Origin: Salvia splendens
Lineage: Eukaryota > Streptophyta > Magnoliopsida > Lamiales > Lamiaceae
Direction: 5' to 3'
DNA: 64,000 nucleotides
Assembly: GCF_004379255.2 (NCBI RefSeq)
Contig: NC_056051.1
Coordinates: forward strand, 6,722,062 to 6,786,061
The first letter of the stretch is position 1. Every line of letters starts with the position of its first letter. The notes under the pieces were generated by a model. It worked only from the letters and a program-made list of their open reading frames with translations. It had not been told where the DNA came from and ran no database searches. A program made the translations under genes and the position numbers. Of the stretch, positions 45,802 through 57,062 are shown piece by piece.

Positions 45802-46107
45802 TGATACGAGTATATCCACAGAATATCTCATATCTCTATTATTTAATATATAATTGATTTAGCATATCTTTTCTATTTTTTGGTCATTAAGTTAGGTTAT
45901 TCCTATTATAAATAGAAGCCTTTTGTTATCTTTTGAATTAATCATTGAAGAAATATAATTATCTTTTATCGTTCTGTATTTTATCTTTCTGCATTTTACT
46001 TTTCCGTCTTTGTTCATCGGTTGCTCGATGGAGACTCCTCCGCGAACGGACCTTCGATATCCGGTGAATTCTCGCCATTATTCTCCGATATGAGTTTACT
46101 CATATCA
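45802..46107 (+). repeat. 5' LTR of the transduction element
   Basis: 306 bases; matches 55323-55629 with scattered differences. Confidence 0.9.
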
Positions 46108-46150
46108 TCTGGTGCTTTCATTAGATCTCTTCATCACAATCGACGTCAAC

Positions 46151-46783
46151 ATGTCATACACCGACATCAGATATTATCTCCACCAAGTAGATTACCTCAC
46201 TCCTCGCACCGCCATGGAGCAATTGCACAATTCCCTCGCCCAGCGCCACCAGGTTGCCCGACAGGTCTCACAATATGACAGATCGTTTCTCTCGCCACTG
46301 CCCATGCCAAGCCCCACATCGTGTTGGTACCCCCAGCAAGACGTGCAAATTGGGTACTCCTATTCAGATCCGGCGTGCCCAATTCCAGCGCTAACATTTA
46401 GCGCCCCAAGGCCCTCTTTGGTGTCCGATCCGCAACCGCCCGATCCACCAAATTGGCAATATCACTCAACGGATCCGGTTACGTCTGATTTGGAACTGAA
46501 TTTATCGATGGCTGCCTTGGTTTCACAGCTTGAGCGCTTGACCGCAGATGTCGACCAACTGGTGTCCCGGATGGATGCAAAGGAACGTCGCTTGGGCGAT
46601 CCACACGCTGCAACGTTCAGCGTCCACCAGCCCCTCCGTTCAGCGTCACACTACTCGCTGCACCTTACACCGTGCAACCGCACATCAACCCCGACATCGC
46701 AGGCAGCCTACAGCAGCAACCAACACAACGCTCCCTACCGTGCTCCCCACCGTGCAGCCATGATATCTGGTATGACTCAATAG
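46151..46783 (+). pseudogene. Gag N-terminal region of the transduction element
   Basis: MSYTDIRYYLHQVDYL is the start, comparable to MSYDYAGYRS in the fragment at 30632. A Pro/Ser-rich part follows, with a helical segment LVSQLERLTADVDQLVSRMD. The frame ends at 46783 without the Retrotrans_gag core. Gag identity rests on position and likeness to the other copy. Confidence 0.55.
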
Positions 46784-47639
46784 AGTCCCTTCCCAATGAT
46801 ATTGGTGCACATGAATAAGTGCAATCTCTCCAAATTCATTATGTTGATATTTTAAGTGATCATTCACTTGGAGATGACGAGGTATTGTTAGAAGTTGAGG
46901 AATTTATGCAAGTAGCCAATGAAAAACAATTTGGTCTAGATCTCTCGAATGTGATTGCCCAGGCAATAAATGTTATTGATTCTAGTGTGGAGGGTTCCTT
47001 TTATATGGAGTTAATTGTGAAAGAGGTAGATCGTGGATTTGAGAGAAATGGGTCCGATAAGAAGTGGAAATATGTTGACAATATTGGAAAGCACGACACA
47101 GTTGGTATTAGTCATTGTTCAACGACGCTCGACACTGATGCTCGGTTGATCCCCCCGCGCATTGACATGAAGTGTTTGGGCATTCCTGGATGTGTTGACA
47201 AGCTCCATTTTTGGGGGCTGAATAATCACAATCACGATGCACGGCTAGGGCAAGTTGAAGGGGTTGACGAGATGTTGCAGGCAAGTAACTCTCGGTCATC
47301 AACCGAGCCATGGTCGAGGACTATAAGGCAGAAGGATGTATTGTCGACTCCTGCTCATTCAAGCGCTGCGAGCCAAAGGAATGCAGTCGTTGTGTAAGAC
47401 AACACACTTGATCAAGTTTGTGGAACAAGGCGGTTTGCAAGATTGGCAGAGGAGAGTGCTACGGTTTTAAAGGGAGCTAATTTGTTTTCGAGGAAGGAGT
47501 TGTTTGCTGATGATGTTCTAGACTTCAAAAGGTACTTGGAAGAAAGCTTATACACTTCAGTTGAACTCTCGGGAGTTACTGATGTGGAAGATTCTAAGAT
47601 CAACGAGGAGGAGCATGGTGACCTTTGGGAGGATGTTGT
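46784..47639 (+). other. unrecognised coding-like segments inside the transduction element
   Basis: Frames at 46819-47397 (QSLQIHYVDILSDHSLGDDE) and 47443-47639 (KGANLFSRKELFADDVLDFK) have amino-acid composition like real protein. I cannot assign either to a family. They may be further captured gene pieces or element sequence. Confidence 0.4.
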
Positions 47640-47757
47640 TGATGACCTACCTGGGGGTATCTCCAAAATTGAATTGGGTAACTTCATTAGTGCAGCCGAG
47701 CAGATTGACGTTGATGTTTTTGAGCCAGCAAGTGACAATGTCAAATTAAGGGAGTCT
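47640..47757 (+). pseudogene. phosphoglucomutase fragment, left part
   Basis: AAEQIDVDVFEPASDNVKLR followed by ESIS resembles the DVEVVDP-x-x-Y-x-x-L block before the ALHGVAGAYA region of phosphoglucomutase. The frame continues across the gypsy insertion site (ATTTC duplication) into DFQTFRKLFSSLKLSFCYY at 54251. This joins both pieces into one captured segment. Confidence 0.6.
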
Positions 47758-47762
47758 ATTTC

Positions 47763-50206
47763 TGATGTAAATCAAATAATGTTAATTTTACTCTAAGATT
47801 TCTCCTAATTTTTATATTAAATCATATATCAATTTATCATTAAAGTTTAATTATTATTTATTAGTTGATATACGTATACGTGTGGCCTAAAGTCGAATTT
47901 GAGATTTATTTATTTTGGTCAGCAACTATACACGTGGGGGCCTAACAATTAATAAAAAAATAAAAGTAGTTGAGGATTTGGAGGAAAGAATCGTGACTTA
48001 GGGCACCCGCAACGCGTGCCGCCGGCATTCCGCGTGCCGTTCCGCCGGAACGGTTTCGCCGCGGAACGCGTTGCGGCGCACCGTTCCGCTCCCATTCCGT
48101 TCCCATTCCGTTCCGCGTGCCGACGGCATGGAACGCGGCACGGCTTGTGCCGCCACGCGCTCGGGCGACGTGGCGCTCCCCGCTTCGTGCGTGCTTCCCA
48201 CTCGCCGGCCCGCGAGTGGGACACGTCAGCGATGACGCAATAATTAATTTTTTTTTTTAAATATATTTTTATAATTTTTTTTTTAAACGGTCATATTACA
48301 GTTTTTTTAATTTTTTTTATTTTTATTTTTATTTTCTTATTCTATAAATACACCTAATTTATTACATTTCACACACAACTACACATCTAATCTTCCTAAA
48401 CCAACATCAATTCCTCTCCAATTTTCTATTTCAATCTCCTTCACAAAATGTCCGGCGACGGGAATTACGGCGGTGGCGGCTCCGGTGGGTGGGATCTCAA
48501 CGCGTTCGGCGATTGGGAGACCATGTACAACACACTAGGTGGTTCCGGCCGCAAGGGACGAAGGGACGCAAGGGACGAAGGCGGCGAAGACGGCTAGAGC
48601 GAGGAAGGGCCGAGGCGAATCAAGCCAGTCGGCCTCGGGATCGGGCTCGCGGGGAGGCTCGGACACACTTATGGTGGCGTACATGACCGCCACAATGGCG
48701 GACACTTCCCGCTTCTCGTACGCCCAATTCACGGCCTGGTGGAACGGAATTGTGTATATGGCATCACAACTTGGCCTTCCGACTCCCCCTCAACCTCGAC
48801 CGCCTCCGGAGGATGATTCGCCGGCGGAGTAGTTTTTTTATTTTCCCACGTTTAATTGTGTGTTTTTTATTTTGTGTTTTTTATGTTTTTAGGATTTTAA
48901 TTGTGTGCTTTTTTTTATTTTTTTTAAGTTTAGGTTGAATTTTTTTTTAATGTTGTGTGTTTTTTAATAAAGTGTGTTTGTTTTTTATTAAAGTGTGTTT
49001 ATTTAAATTGAATTGGGTTGGAAATAAAAAAAAATGAAATTGAATGAATAGTAATTTAAGGAACGGTTAAGGAACGAAGGGTTGCAGGTTCCGTTCCTTA
49101 GTTAAGGAATGGAGTAAAAAAGTACAGTGGGGCCCTCAAATAGTGGTTTAAGGAACGGTATAGGAACGGTATAGGAACAGCGTTGTGGATGGCCTTACTT
49201 GGCCAAGAAGAAGAAAAAAAAAGAAAAAAAAAGTAGTTGAGGAAAAGAGGGAGACGTGATTTTACTTGGAGGAGGAAATCAACGTATAAAAGGCAGACGC
49301 AACTTTTGACTTGGGGAGGAGACTATTGGAGCAGCCATATTTTCGGAGCATCGACGGGAAAAGAGATAGCAGACGGAGGGAGCAAAAATTGAGCAATTCA
49401 TCATCATCCTCTCCAAATTTACTCCATGGTTTCTAGGGTTTTATCTCCATTTATCATTGTTCTTGGTTTAATTATGTTAGGCTAAGAATCTTGCGTTACT
49501 CCAAACACGTAGTATGACATTTTGATTTCGTGATTTATTCTATGCTCGTTTTTATCTCATGTTCGTTATTACTACTTATTTGATTGAATGAATTTATTAC
49601 TTTAGGTGCATCTTTAGTGATAATTCTATAGTCTTGATTTAATGCATCTTTAGCTTGAATTGAGATGGATTGTGGTGGTAATGAATTATCAATTGGAATT
49701 GTTTAGATGACAACTTGATAATGGATTTTGATCTTAATTGCAATTGAACTTTGAATCTCGCGCTTCCGTAGGGTTCTTAGGATTATTGAATTTGGTTTAA
49801 AGAGTAAGTGTTTAACTATTCTTTGACTAGTTGATGTTTAGCATGTTTAGTGCTTGCATGTTGATAATTTTAAATTGTCCCGAACGTATGAGATAGAATT
49901 GAATGCATAGGATTAATCTGTGTCTTGTTTACAAGTGTTTGGAGTAACAATTGTCTCACTTATGTTCATTTGAATTCAACTTTATTTTTCATTATTTTCA
50001 TAAAACAAACTTCAAACAAAAACATTCATCTTTACTATTATTTTTATTTTTTTGGAGTTAAACGAACTTACCTTCCCTGTGGATCGACACCTTAAATTAC
50101 TACACACGAAATTGTACTCTTGCAGTGAAGTGGTAATATTAGGGATAATTTTGTGAACTTGAGTGCATATCTATTCTGATTTAAAAAGACCTAAAATTAC
50201 ACGCCA
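47763..50206 (+). repeat. 5' LTR of gypsy element 2 (interrupted)
   Basis: About 1.25 kb of LTR plus the Harbinger insert at 48001-49194. A TATAAAAG box lies at 49285-49292, matched at 53313-53320 in the other LTR. Confidence 0.9.
48001..49194. mobile_element. Harbinger-type element inserted in the 5' LTR
   Basis: It is flanked by TTA on both sides (47998-48000 and 49195-49197). The ends GGGCACCCGCAACGC and GCGTTGTGGATGGCC are inverted repeats with few mismatches. The other LTR has the uninterrupted site (GTGACTTACTTGG near 53220), proving the boundaries. The interior is GC-rich at the left. It has a short frame from 48448 (MSGDGNYGGGGSGGWDLNAF) that breaks, and another ending at 48832 (FSYAQFTAWWNGIVYMASQL), perhaps ORF1 remnants. 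No nuclease. Confidence 0.92.
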
Positions 50207-50211
50207 AGTTT

Positions 50212-50229
50212 TGGCGCCGTTGCCGGGGA
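50212..50229 (+). promoter_or_regulatory. primer binding site of element 2, tRNA-Asp type
   Basis: TGGCGCCGTTGCCGGGGA, five bases after the LTR; same as in element 1. Confidence 0.85.
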
Positions 50230-50577
50230 AGGCAATAGGTTGTTTAACTTTCGGTTTTATTTTTATTTTTATTTAATCTTTTTAATTTTATTTTATAGGT
50301 ACTTAATTCGTGTTCTTACGCGTGATAGCCACCTACCACGTCTGGACTCGAAGACGAATGAGTGTTTTATTTTTGGTAGTATCTGTCTAATTCCTTGTGT
50401 TTTATTTTAAGTTTGCTAGTACACATTCAAGCACACACTTTCTCTAAGACTAACCCCGAAGTTGTCGAGAGTCTCGCTTTCGGTAGAATTGGTATATTTG
50501 AGTTGTGCTTGGTTTCTTTTCTATTATGTAGGTGTTCTAGAAAATTAAAAACAGAAAAATAAAAAAAAGAACAGTGG

Positions 50578-51198
50578 ATGCGAACCAGATCTAAGGGTAC
50601 ACCGCAATTTGGGTTATTGATACATCATAGAAGAGGACAGAATTCAGCTGTGATTGATACACATCAGGACTATCAGAGTCCTGTGGGAGAAAATCCAATT
50701 TTTGAAACAAATTTTGAGAGTAGTAGCAGTGATTCAGAAGCTGAGCCGATGGCCGAAAATAATAACAATGTTTCCCCTGTGGAAAAGTTCGGCGATACTG
50801 TCCGATCGGGAGTTGATCACCCAGGAAATTTTGCCTATGCTACGGATAACATAAGCATCCCACCCCACTACATCAGCTTGGTGAATGGTGGCACCTTGTT
50901 CCATGGTCGGGAAGACGAAGAGCCCATAAGCCACCTCAATTCATTCTATGAGTTGACCATGAAGCACAGACCTGCGAATGTGCCACATGATAATATCAAG
51001 AGAGCTCTCTTTCCTTTTTCGTTGAGAGACAAAGTACGAGAGTGGTACGACTCACTTTCGGGGTACAATGTGGAAACCTTTGAAGATCTGAAATCCAAGT
51101 TTCTCCTGGAATATAATTCACCAATGAAGATCGAGAGATTGAGGGATGCCGTCACATCTTTTCGGCAGCAAGATGATGAATCTTTTGCTGAAGGATAA
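50578..51198 (+). pseudogene. Gag fragment of element 2
   Basis: Starts MRTRSKGTPQF, then an acidic linker and the Retrotrans_gag start (LNSFYELTMKHRPANV, RALFPFSLRDKVREWYDSLS, FEDLKSKFLLEYNSP). It breaks at QQDDESFAEG with TAA. About 100 bases further in another frame (SVTFRINGEQLTINVEKAY) look like the C-terminal tail of a gypsy Pol, so most of the coding region is deleted. Confidence 0.8.
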
Positions 51199-51359
51199 CT
51201 CTGTTACATTCAGAATTAATGGTGAGCAACTGACCATCAATGTTGAGAAGGCCTATGTTGGTGGTGAAAGTGGTAAGGAAGCAAGAGAAGTGGTCACACT
51301 AGAGAGTCTAAAAGTGTAGGCCGAAGATGAAGAAGGTCGAGCCAACGACTATAAAAAAA

Positions 51360-52968
51360 GGCGCTGATTGGGAGGCAACCCAAGTCTTTTATTGTTCTTT
51401 CGTTTTTGCTTTCATATGTTGGGGGTTTTGTTTGCTCAATTCTTTCCCTCAATATTTATTTTGAATTGAGCATTTTTTATTTTTATTTTTATGTTTTTTT
51501 TGTGTAGGAGTGAATATGGAGGTCGTATCTCTGCTGTTGGAAAAGAGTCGCCCAACCCACCCACCCATGAGCTTCACAATGACAGGGGAGCATCTTTATA
51601 CCTACTTTATATTTGTCTTCTACCTTGGGAACAATGTAGAATTTAAGTTTGGGGGAGGTTTGAAATTCTGAATTCTGTGTGTGCATGTTAGAATGATTTC
51701 CTATGGATTATTACTTGCTCATAATTGTTGGAAGTCACTAAGTGGACTTAGCTTTTCCTGTGAACTTGTGCTATGAACTTAGTTGTCACTTACTTGCTTC
51801 CGGAGAACAAAGAGTCTTACTTGTTAATTTAGGAAAGAGTAGTGTTCTTTGGTGTCCGATTTCTTGAGGTAAGGAGAGAGAACTATTTCGGTTTTGAAAA
51901 ATGAGTTAAAAAATCTATATGGTTAATTTGCATAATTTGAGTAGGACTTGACTATATTTTGTTGATGTCGATGCACAAAAATGATCTAGGCATTAGGACT
52001 AAAAGCCTCATTGCCAAAATATCAGATGTCTGACCCTACATGAACCCCTAGTGAGCCAGTTTGAGCCTTATAGCCTAATTTCTTTGTTAAAATTTTGAAG
52101 TCACTATACTAGCCTACATGATATATCCTTTTGTTAGCCCTTCTTTTCAGTCCTTGTCACTAAAATTGAGGTGCTAGCACATCTTTGGGTAGTTGCTGTT
52201 GGTGGCAAGAAAAAAGGTCATAAGTTTAGATGCTTGTTATGTAATATTCAATTTATGCTTGAGAAATAAAGTCCAAAGTTGCCAAAGAGAAAAAGAAAGA
52301 AAAAAGAGGCAGCCTGTTCATAGAGAAAAAGCCAAGGCAAAAAAAAAAAATCAAATTAGTGCTCGAAAGAAAGAAAAAAAGTAGTAGCGTGATTTGTTAT
52401 GTTGAAAAATCTTAAGTTTGGGGGTGGTAAGCTATGGAAATTTCATGCATAATTATTATGGAGCTTTAGGAGATGTTGTCCTATGGGATGTGCTAGTATT
52501 CTTGATTTTGGTGGAATGAGCTACTAACCAAATTTGATATCCCACCCTAACCAAAAGCCCCATTACAACCACAAATAAAGACCTTTTGATTTGTGCAAAG
52601 GTATTCACATTTTGTTGATGGGTTCTGCTTTGAGTTTTGTGGAAAGAACAAATAGATTTAAAATAGAGAATAGCCGAATGAACTTCTTTTGACGATTTAG
52701 CAACGATGGTTTGAGACACTAGAGTCATTGCTTGGACTTGAATTTCCTGTTAGATAACTCGATCATAGGGAGCTGGTTTGTGCTCATACTTTCATTCTAA
52801 GTCATGTTCAAAGGAGAATGTGGAGTTAGCTTAGGTAATCTCTTGACTTGTGAGAGTTTTTATGATATGAATTTGGGGATTTCACGAGTCTCGTCATGAA
52901 TTGAAAACCTTCGTGCTTGATTGCTTATCTTGCTCGAGGACGAGCAAAAACTTAAGTTTGGGGGTATT
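51360..52968 (+). other. 3' non-coding region of element 2
   Basis: No protein-like frame. It includes a purine-rich tract near 52270-52385, hairpin TTGCTCG-AGGA-CGAGCAA at 52930-52947, and polypurine tract AAGTTTGGGGG before the LTR. Confidence 0.7.
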
Positions 52969-54245
52969 TGATGTAAATAAAAAAAAAATGTTAATTTTAC
53001 TCTAAGATTTCTCCTAATTTTTATATTAAATCATATATCAATTTATCATTAAAGTTTAATTATTATTTATTAGTTGATATATGTACATACATATTGGAGA
53101 TATACGTGTGGCCTAAAGTCTAATTTGAGATTTATTTATTTTGGTCAGCAACTATACACGTGGGGCCTAACAATTAATAAAAAAATAAAAGTAGTTGAGG
53201 ATTTGGAGGAAAGAATCGTGACTTACTTGGGCAAGAAGAAGAAAAAAAAAGAAAAAGAAAGTAGTTGAGGAAAAGAGGGAGACGTGATTTTACTTGGAGG
53301 AGGAAATCAACGTATAAAAGGCAGACGCAACTTTTGACTTGGGGAGGAGACTATTGGAGCAGCCATATTTTCGGAGCAGTGAGACTTGAGCGACGGGAAA
53401 AGAGATAGCAGACGGAGGGAGCAAAAATTGAGCAATTCATCATCATCCTCTCCAAATTTACTCCAAGGTTTCTAGGGTTTTATCTCCATTTATCATTGTT
53501 CTTGGTTTAATTATGTTAGGCTAAGAATCTTGCTTTACTCCAAACACGTAGTATGACATTTTGATTTCGTGATTTATTCTATGTTCGTTTTTATCTCATG
53601 TTCGTTATTACTACTTATTTGATTGAATAAATTTATTACTTTAGGTGCATCTTTAGTGACAATTCTATAGTCTTGATTTAATGCATCTTTAGCTTGAATT
53701 GAGATGGATTGTGGTGGTAATGAATTATCAATTGGAATTGTTTAGATGACAACTTGATAATGGATTTTGATCTTAATTGCAATTGAACTTTGAATCTCGC
53801 GCTTCTGTAGGGTTCTTAGGATTATTGAATTTGGTTTAAAGAGTAAGTGTTTAACTATTCTTTGACTAGTTGATGTTTAGCATGTTTAGTGCTTGCATGT
53901 TGATAATTTTAAATTGTCCCGAACGTATGAGATAGAATTGAATGCATAGGATTAATCCGTGTCTTGTTTACAAGTGTTTGGAGTAACAATTGTCTCACTT
54001 GTGTTCATTTGAATTCAACTTTATTTTTCATTATTTTCATAAAACAAACTTCAAACAAAAACATTCATCTTTACTATTATTTTTATTTTTTTGGAGTTAA
54101 ACGAACTTACCTTCCCTGTGGATCGACACCTTAAATTACTACACACGAAGCTGTACTCTTGCAGTGAAGTGGTAATATTAGGGATAATTTTGTGAACTTG
54201 AGTGCATATCTATTCTGATTTAAAAAGATCTAAAATTACACGCCA
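52969..54245 (+). repeat. 3' LTR of gypsy element 2
   Basis: 1277 bases, uninterrupted; TATAAAAG at 53313-53320. Confidence 0.92.
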
Positions 54246-54250
54246 ATTTC

Positions 54251-54743
54251 CGATTTCCAGACTTTTAGGAAGTTATTTTCATCTCTAAAATTATCTTTCT
54301 GCTATTATGCACTTCATGGTGTTGCTGGAGCTTATGCTAGACGAATAATTGTGGAATAGTTGGATGCAAAGGAACGCTCCTTGCTTAATTGTGCTCCCGA
54401 AGAAGATTTTGGCAGAGGACATCCTGATCATAATCTGACATATGCAAGGGAACTAGTGGCTCGTGTGAGGTTGAGCAAGTCAGACAACAATCCGGACCAG
54501 CCGAGTTTGGTGCGGCAACAGATGGAGATGTTGACCACAATATGGATTTCGGAAAAGGGTTCTTTGTCACCCCATCTGATTTTGTTGCTATTATAGCTGC
54601 ATATGTTGTTCAAGCTATATCCTATTTTCCCGGTGGACTTAAAGGAGTTGCACGGAGCATGTGCACATTAGCTGCTCTTGATGTCGTAGCTAAAAACACG
54701 AATCTGATATTCTTTGAGATGCTAACTGGACGGAAATTCTTTG
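54251..54743 (+). pseudogene. captured phosphoglucomutase fragment, right part
   Basis: Translates, with one stop and one frameshift, to ALHGVAGAYARRIIVE, then EDFGRGHPDHNLTYARELVA, then FGAATDGDVDHNMDFGK, then FFVTPSDFVAIIAAYVVQA, GLKGVARSM and LDVVAKN, ending at RKFFG. This is the order in phosphoglucomutase, which interconverts glucose-1- and glucose-6-phosphate. The metal-binding loop is normally DGDADR; here it is DGDVDH. Roughly 160 residues run without an intron, although plant genes for this enzyme have many. The source was therefore probably mRNA. It lies inside an LTR element and is dead. Confidence 0.85.
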
Positions 54744-54840
54744 GCATGACTACACACTTGGAGCCGGAACTTGCTCTTGCTCTTAGAATATCAATGGATG
54801 AGGAGAACGTTTTAGACGCTGCAAATAAGCAAAACCGTCA
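54744..54840 (+). pseudogene. captured RPN10 fragment (26S proteasome ubiquitin receptor)
   Basis: Directly after the phosphoglucomutase piece, in the same frame, comes LEPELALALRISMDEEN. This matches the first ubiquitin-interacting motif of RPN10, LDPELALALRVSMEEER, where RPN10 binds ubiquitin chains. Only about 25-30 residues are recognisable. The following 35 residues (SIFNLLDLLLSDDMMSGDDN) are not assigned. Confidence 0.65.
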
Positions 54841-54954
54841 AGAGTCTATTTTTAATTTATTGGATCTGCTCTTAAGTGATGATATGATGTCTGGGGATGA
54901 TAACTCTGATGAATCTAATGAGTGCAACAAAGGCACACCAAAGAAGGCAAATGG

Positions 54955-55245
54955 AAATGGTAATGAGGAGTTCAGGAAGGTTTTGGAAGAATTGGGTGTT
55001 TTGTTGAGTAGTGTTGAAGTGGGTGAATTTGTACCTTGGCTTTGCTGGATCAATTAGGATGAGTGGGAGAGTTAGGGGAGATACTCGATATATTGATGAG
55101 TTTTTGGAGTTTGTGGTAAGAGATCATATTGGTGAGAGACGGGAAGGAGAGAAGTATTTTGTTGATGTTTTGCTTGATGTGCCGAGGAATGAGAGAGTTC
55201 GTGGGCATATGCATACATTTGATCCAGGTTGGGATACCTCGACAA
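54955..55245 (+). pseudogene. captured cytochrome P450 fragment (CYP71-clan-like)
   Basis: FRKVLEELGVLLSSVEVGEF and VPWLCWIN, then after a one-base slip MSGRVRGDTRYIDEFLEFVV, then EKYFVDVLLDVPRNERV. This order (E-x-LG-LL-x-VG-x-PWL-W, RV, DEFLE, FVDVLLD) is that of the F-G region of CYP71-clan P450s, before helix I. The heme-binding Cys region is absent. Single fragment without intron; function lost. Confidence 0.65.
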
Positions 55246-55322
55246 AGCTTTTGTTCGCCACACTCTTCTTTTTGTCGTGGTTTCCACCTTGAGGACAAGA
55301 TGAATTTCAACCGTGGGAGAGT

Positions 55323-55629
55323 TGATACAAGTATATATCCACATAATATCCCATATCTCTATTATATAATATATAATTGATTTAGCATATCTTTTTTATT
55401 TCTTGGTCATTAAGTTAGGTTATTCCTATTATAAATAGGAGCATTTGTTATCTTTTGAATTAATCATTGTAGAAATATAATTATCTTTTATCGTTCCGTA
55501 TTTTATCTTTCTGCAATTTACTTTTCCGTCTTTGTTCATCGGTTGCTCGACGGAGACTCCTCCACGAATGGGCCTTCCATATCCAGAGAATTCTCGCCAT
55601 TATTCTCCGATATGAGTTTACTCGTATCA
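55323..55629 (+). repeat. 3' LTR of the transduction element
   Basis: 307 bases. Its last bases are part of the ATCAC duplication made by gypsy element 3. Confidence 0.9.
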
Positions 55630-55630
55630 C

Positions 55631-57062
55631 TGACTCAACTTTATTTTACTCCAAATAATACCCGCAAGTGTATGGGGTTATCGTAGCAAATAGCAAGCAA
55701 GAGTATATCGTATCCCACAGAGACAATTAAGTGTCAACTTAAGTACCACGAACTAATTTCAACTACTATCCAGACGATCAGAAATTTTGGTTTTAAAACT
55801 AACAACTACTGAAAACATGTAAATGCAGAGATTAAAGTAGAACACTTAACAAGAAAGCAATTAAGAAAACTGTGTAAGATGATGGAGAAATATGCAGAAT
55901 TCAAGGATCCGAAGCACAACTCATAGCCTAACCCAATTAACACCGTTTTACTAGTTAAAGTCTCCAGAATTGTTGAATCAATCATAATTGTAGATTAAAC
56001 CCCCTCCCGAGGTGAGAAATCTGTAGATTAGGTGTAATAAGCGAAGTCCCCTTCTAAATCTTAGACCTAACTCCCAAAAGTTTGATTAGACTAAAGATCT
56101 CACTCATAATCTCAACTCTCCCGAGTTTTATTGAATTAAGGTGTGAATTATTCCTCTTTCAAGATTAAATATTTCATCTCCCGATTACTCTAAGAAATCC
56201 TACACTCCCAATTGGTGATCAAGCAATTGATAGGAAAAAGCACGAGAATAATTCAAACAATTACAAGAGCAAGATAAAAACGAAATTAATTAGATTAAAA
56301 CTATGAATCAATGCATCTTCACCAAGAATTCTACATAAAGTGTTTAGTTACTCATGTTCAAAGTAGAAAACAAATAAAAACTAAGGCAAACAACGGAATT
56401 CATGATACGGATTACAAATGGAGGAGGAATTGAAGCTTGAATCTTCAATCTTCTTCCAAGAGTGTTTCCTAGAGAGAGTGTGTGTTTTGCGGCTGGTTCA
56501 GAATACCCTTTCGTTGCCCTAGCTTTTCTCTTTTTATTTCCCTTCAGAAAAATCACGTCTGGGCTAAAAATCATCAGTCAGACGGACCCGGCCGGGTAGA
56601 ATTATTGCACATAAAATCCACCCGGTCGGGCAGAAGTCTCTGGACTCTTTATGAACAAAATTGGCCACCCGGCCGGGTGGAATTATTGCACATAAAATTC
56701 ACCCGGCCGGGTATCTCCTGGCAGTCCGCTCGGCTTTCATAGATTGGCCATATCTCTCTCATCCGAACTACGATTGGGGCGTGTGAGGTACCCATGCGAA
56801 GCTCTTTCGATGATGAAGATAATGGTACTCTCAAAATAGGATTTGGACCCCATATTGATAGGCAAATTAACGTTTGAAGCAGACCCCAGTCACGGCTTGG
56901 CTCATTTTGACCCTTTTTACCTATTTTAACTTCAAACACTGGATAAACTCATCAAAGCACCTTTATAGTGAAATATGGACGTAAAATCAAGTTATATGCA
57001 TTTAAACACCAATTATCATCACGTTTAACGCCCAATAAAACAGTTAAAATACGAGTTTATCA
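55631..57062 (-). repeat. 3' LTR of element 3
   Basis: 1432 bases; palindromes at 56586-56597, 56619-56632, 56666-56679 and 56700-56713. Confidence 0.92.

Larger units (their letters stand above)
47763..54245 (+). mobile_element. deleted Ty3/gypsy element (element 2) inside the transduction element
   Basis: LTRs 47763-50206 (with a 1.2-kb Harbinger insert) and 52969-54245 run TGATGTAAAT to ACGCCA. The perfect duplication ATTTC lies at 47758-47762 and 54246-54250. A tRNA-Asp primer site is present at 50212-50229. The interior has a Gag start joined to what looks like the very end of Pol; all enzymes are deleted. A pre-PPT hairpin lies at 52930-52947. Confidence 0.92.
45802..55629 (+). mobile_element. 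LTR retroelement carrying host-gene fragments (transduction element)
   Basis: LTRs of about 306 bases (45802-46107 and 55323-55629) start TGATAC and end ATCA. They also share an inverted pair at their tips (TGATACGAGTA and TACTCATATCA). The target duplication is CTCCT/CTCCC, one mismatch. After the left LTR comes CTGGTGCTTTCATT, then a Gag start. At the 3' end CACCTTGAGGACAAGATG and ACCGTGGGAGAG precede the right LTR, as in gypsy elements. No polymerase genes are present. In their place are intronless pieces of phosphoglucomutase, RPN10 and a P450. A later gypsy (47763-54245) sits inside. Without it the element is about 3.3 kb. It must have depended on another element to move. Confidence 0.85.

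Noticed and set aside
48016..48243. Arg/Pro-rich frames in both strands at the GC-rich left part of the small Harbinger
   Set aside because: They reflect short inverted GC-rich repeats in the transposon end, not a gene.
52193..52384. Lys-rich 63-residue frame
   Set aside because: It is the purine-rich tract of gypsy element 2, matching the non-coding tract in element 1.
45802..55629. Interpretation of the phosphoglucomutase, RPN10 and P450 pieces as a functional fused gene
   Set aside because: The frame is broken by at least one stop and several shifts, catalytic parts are missing, and a gypsy element interrupts it.
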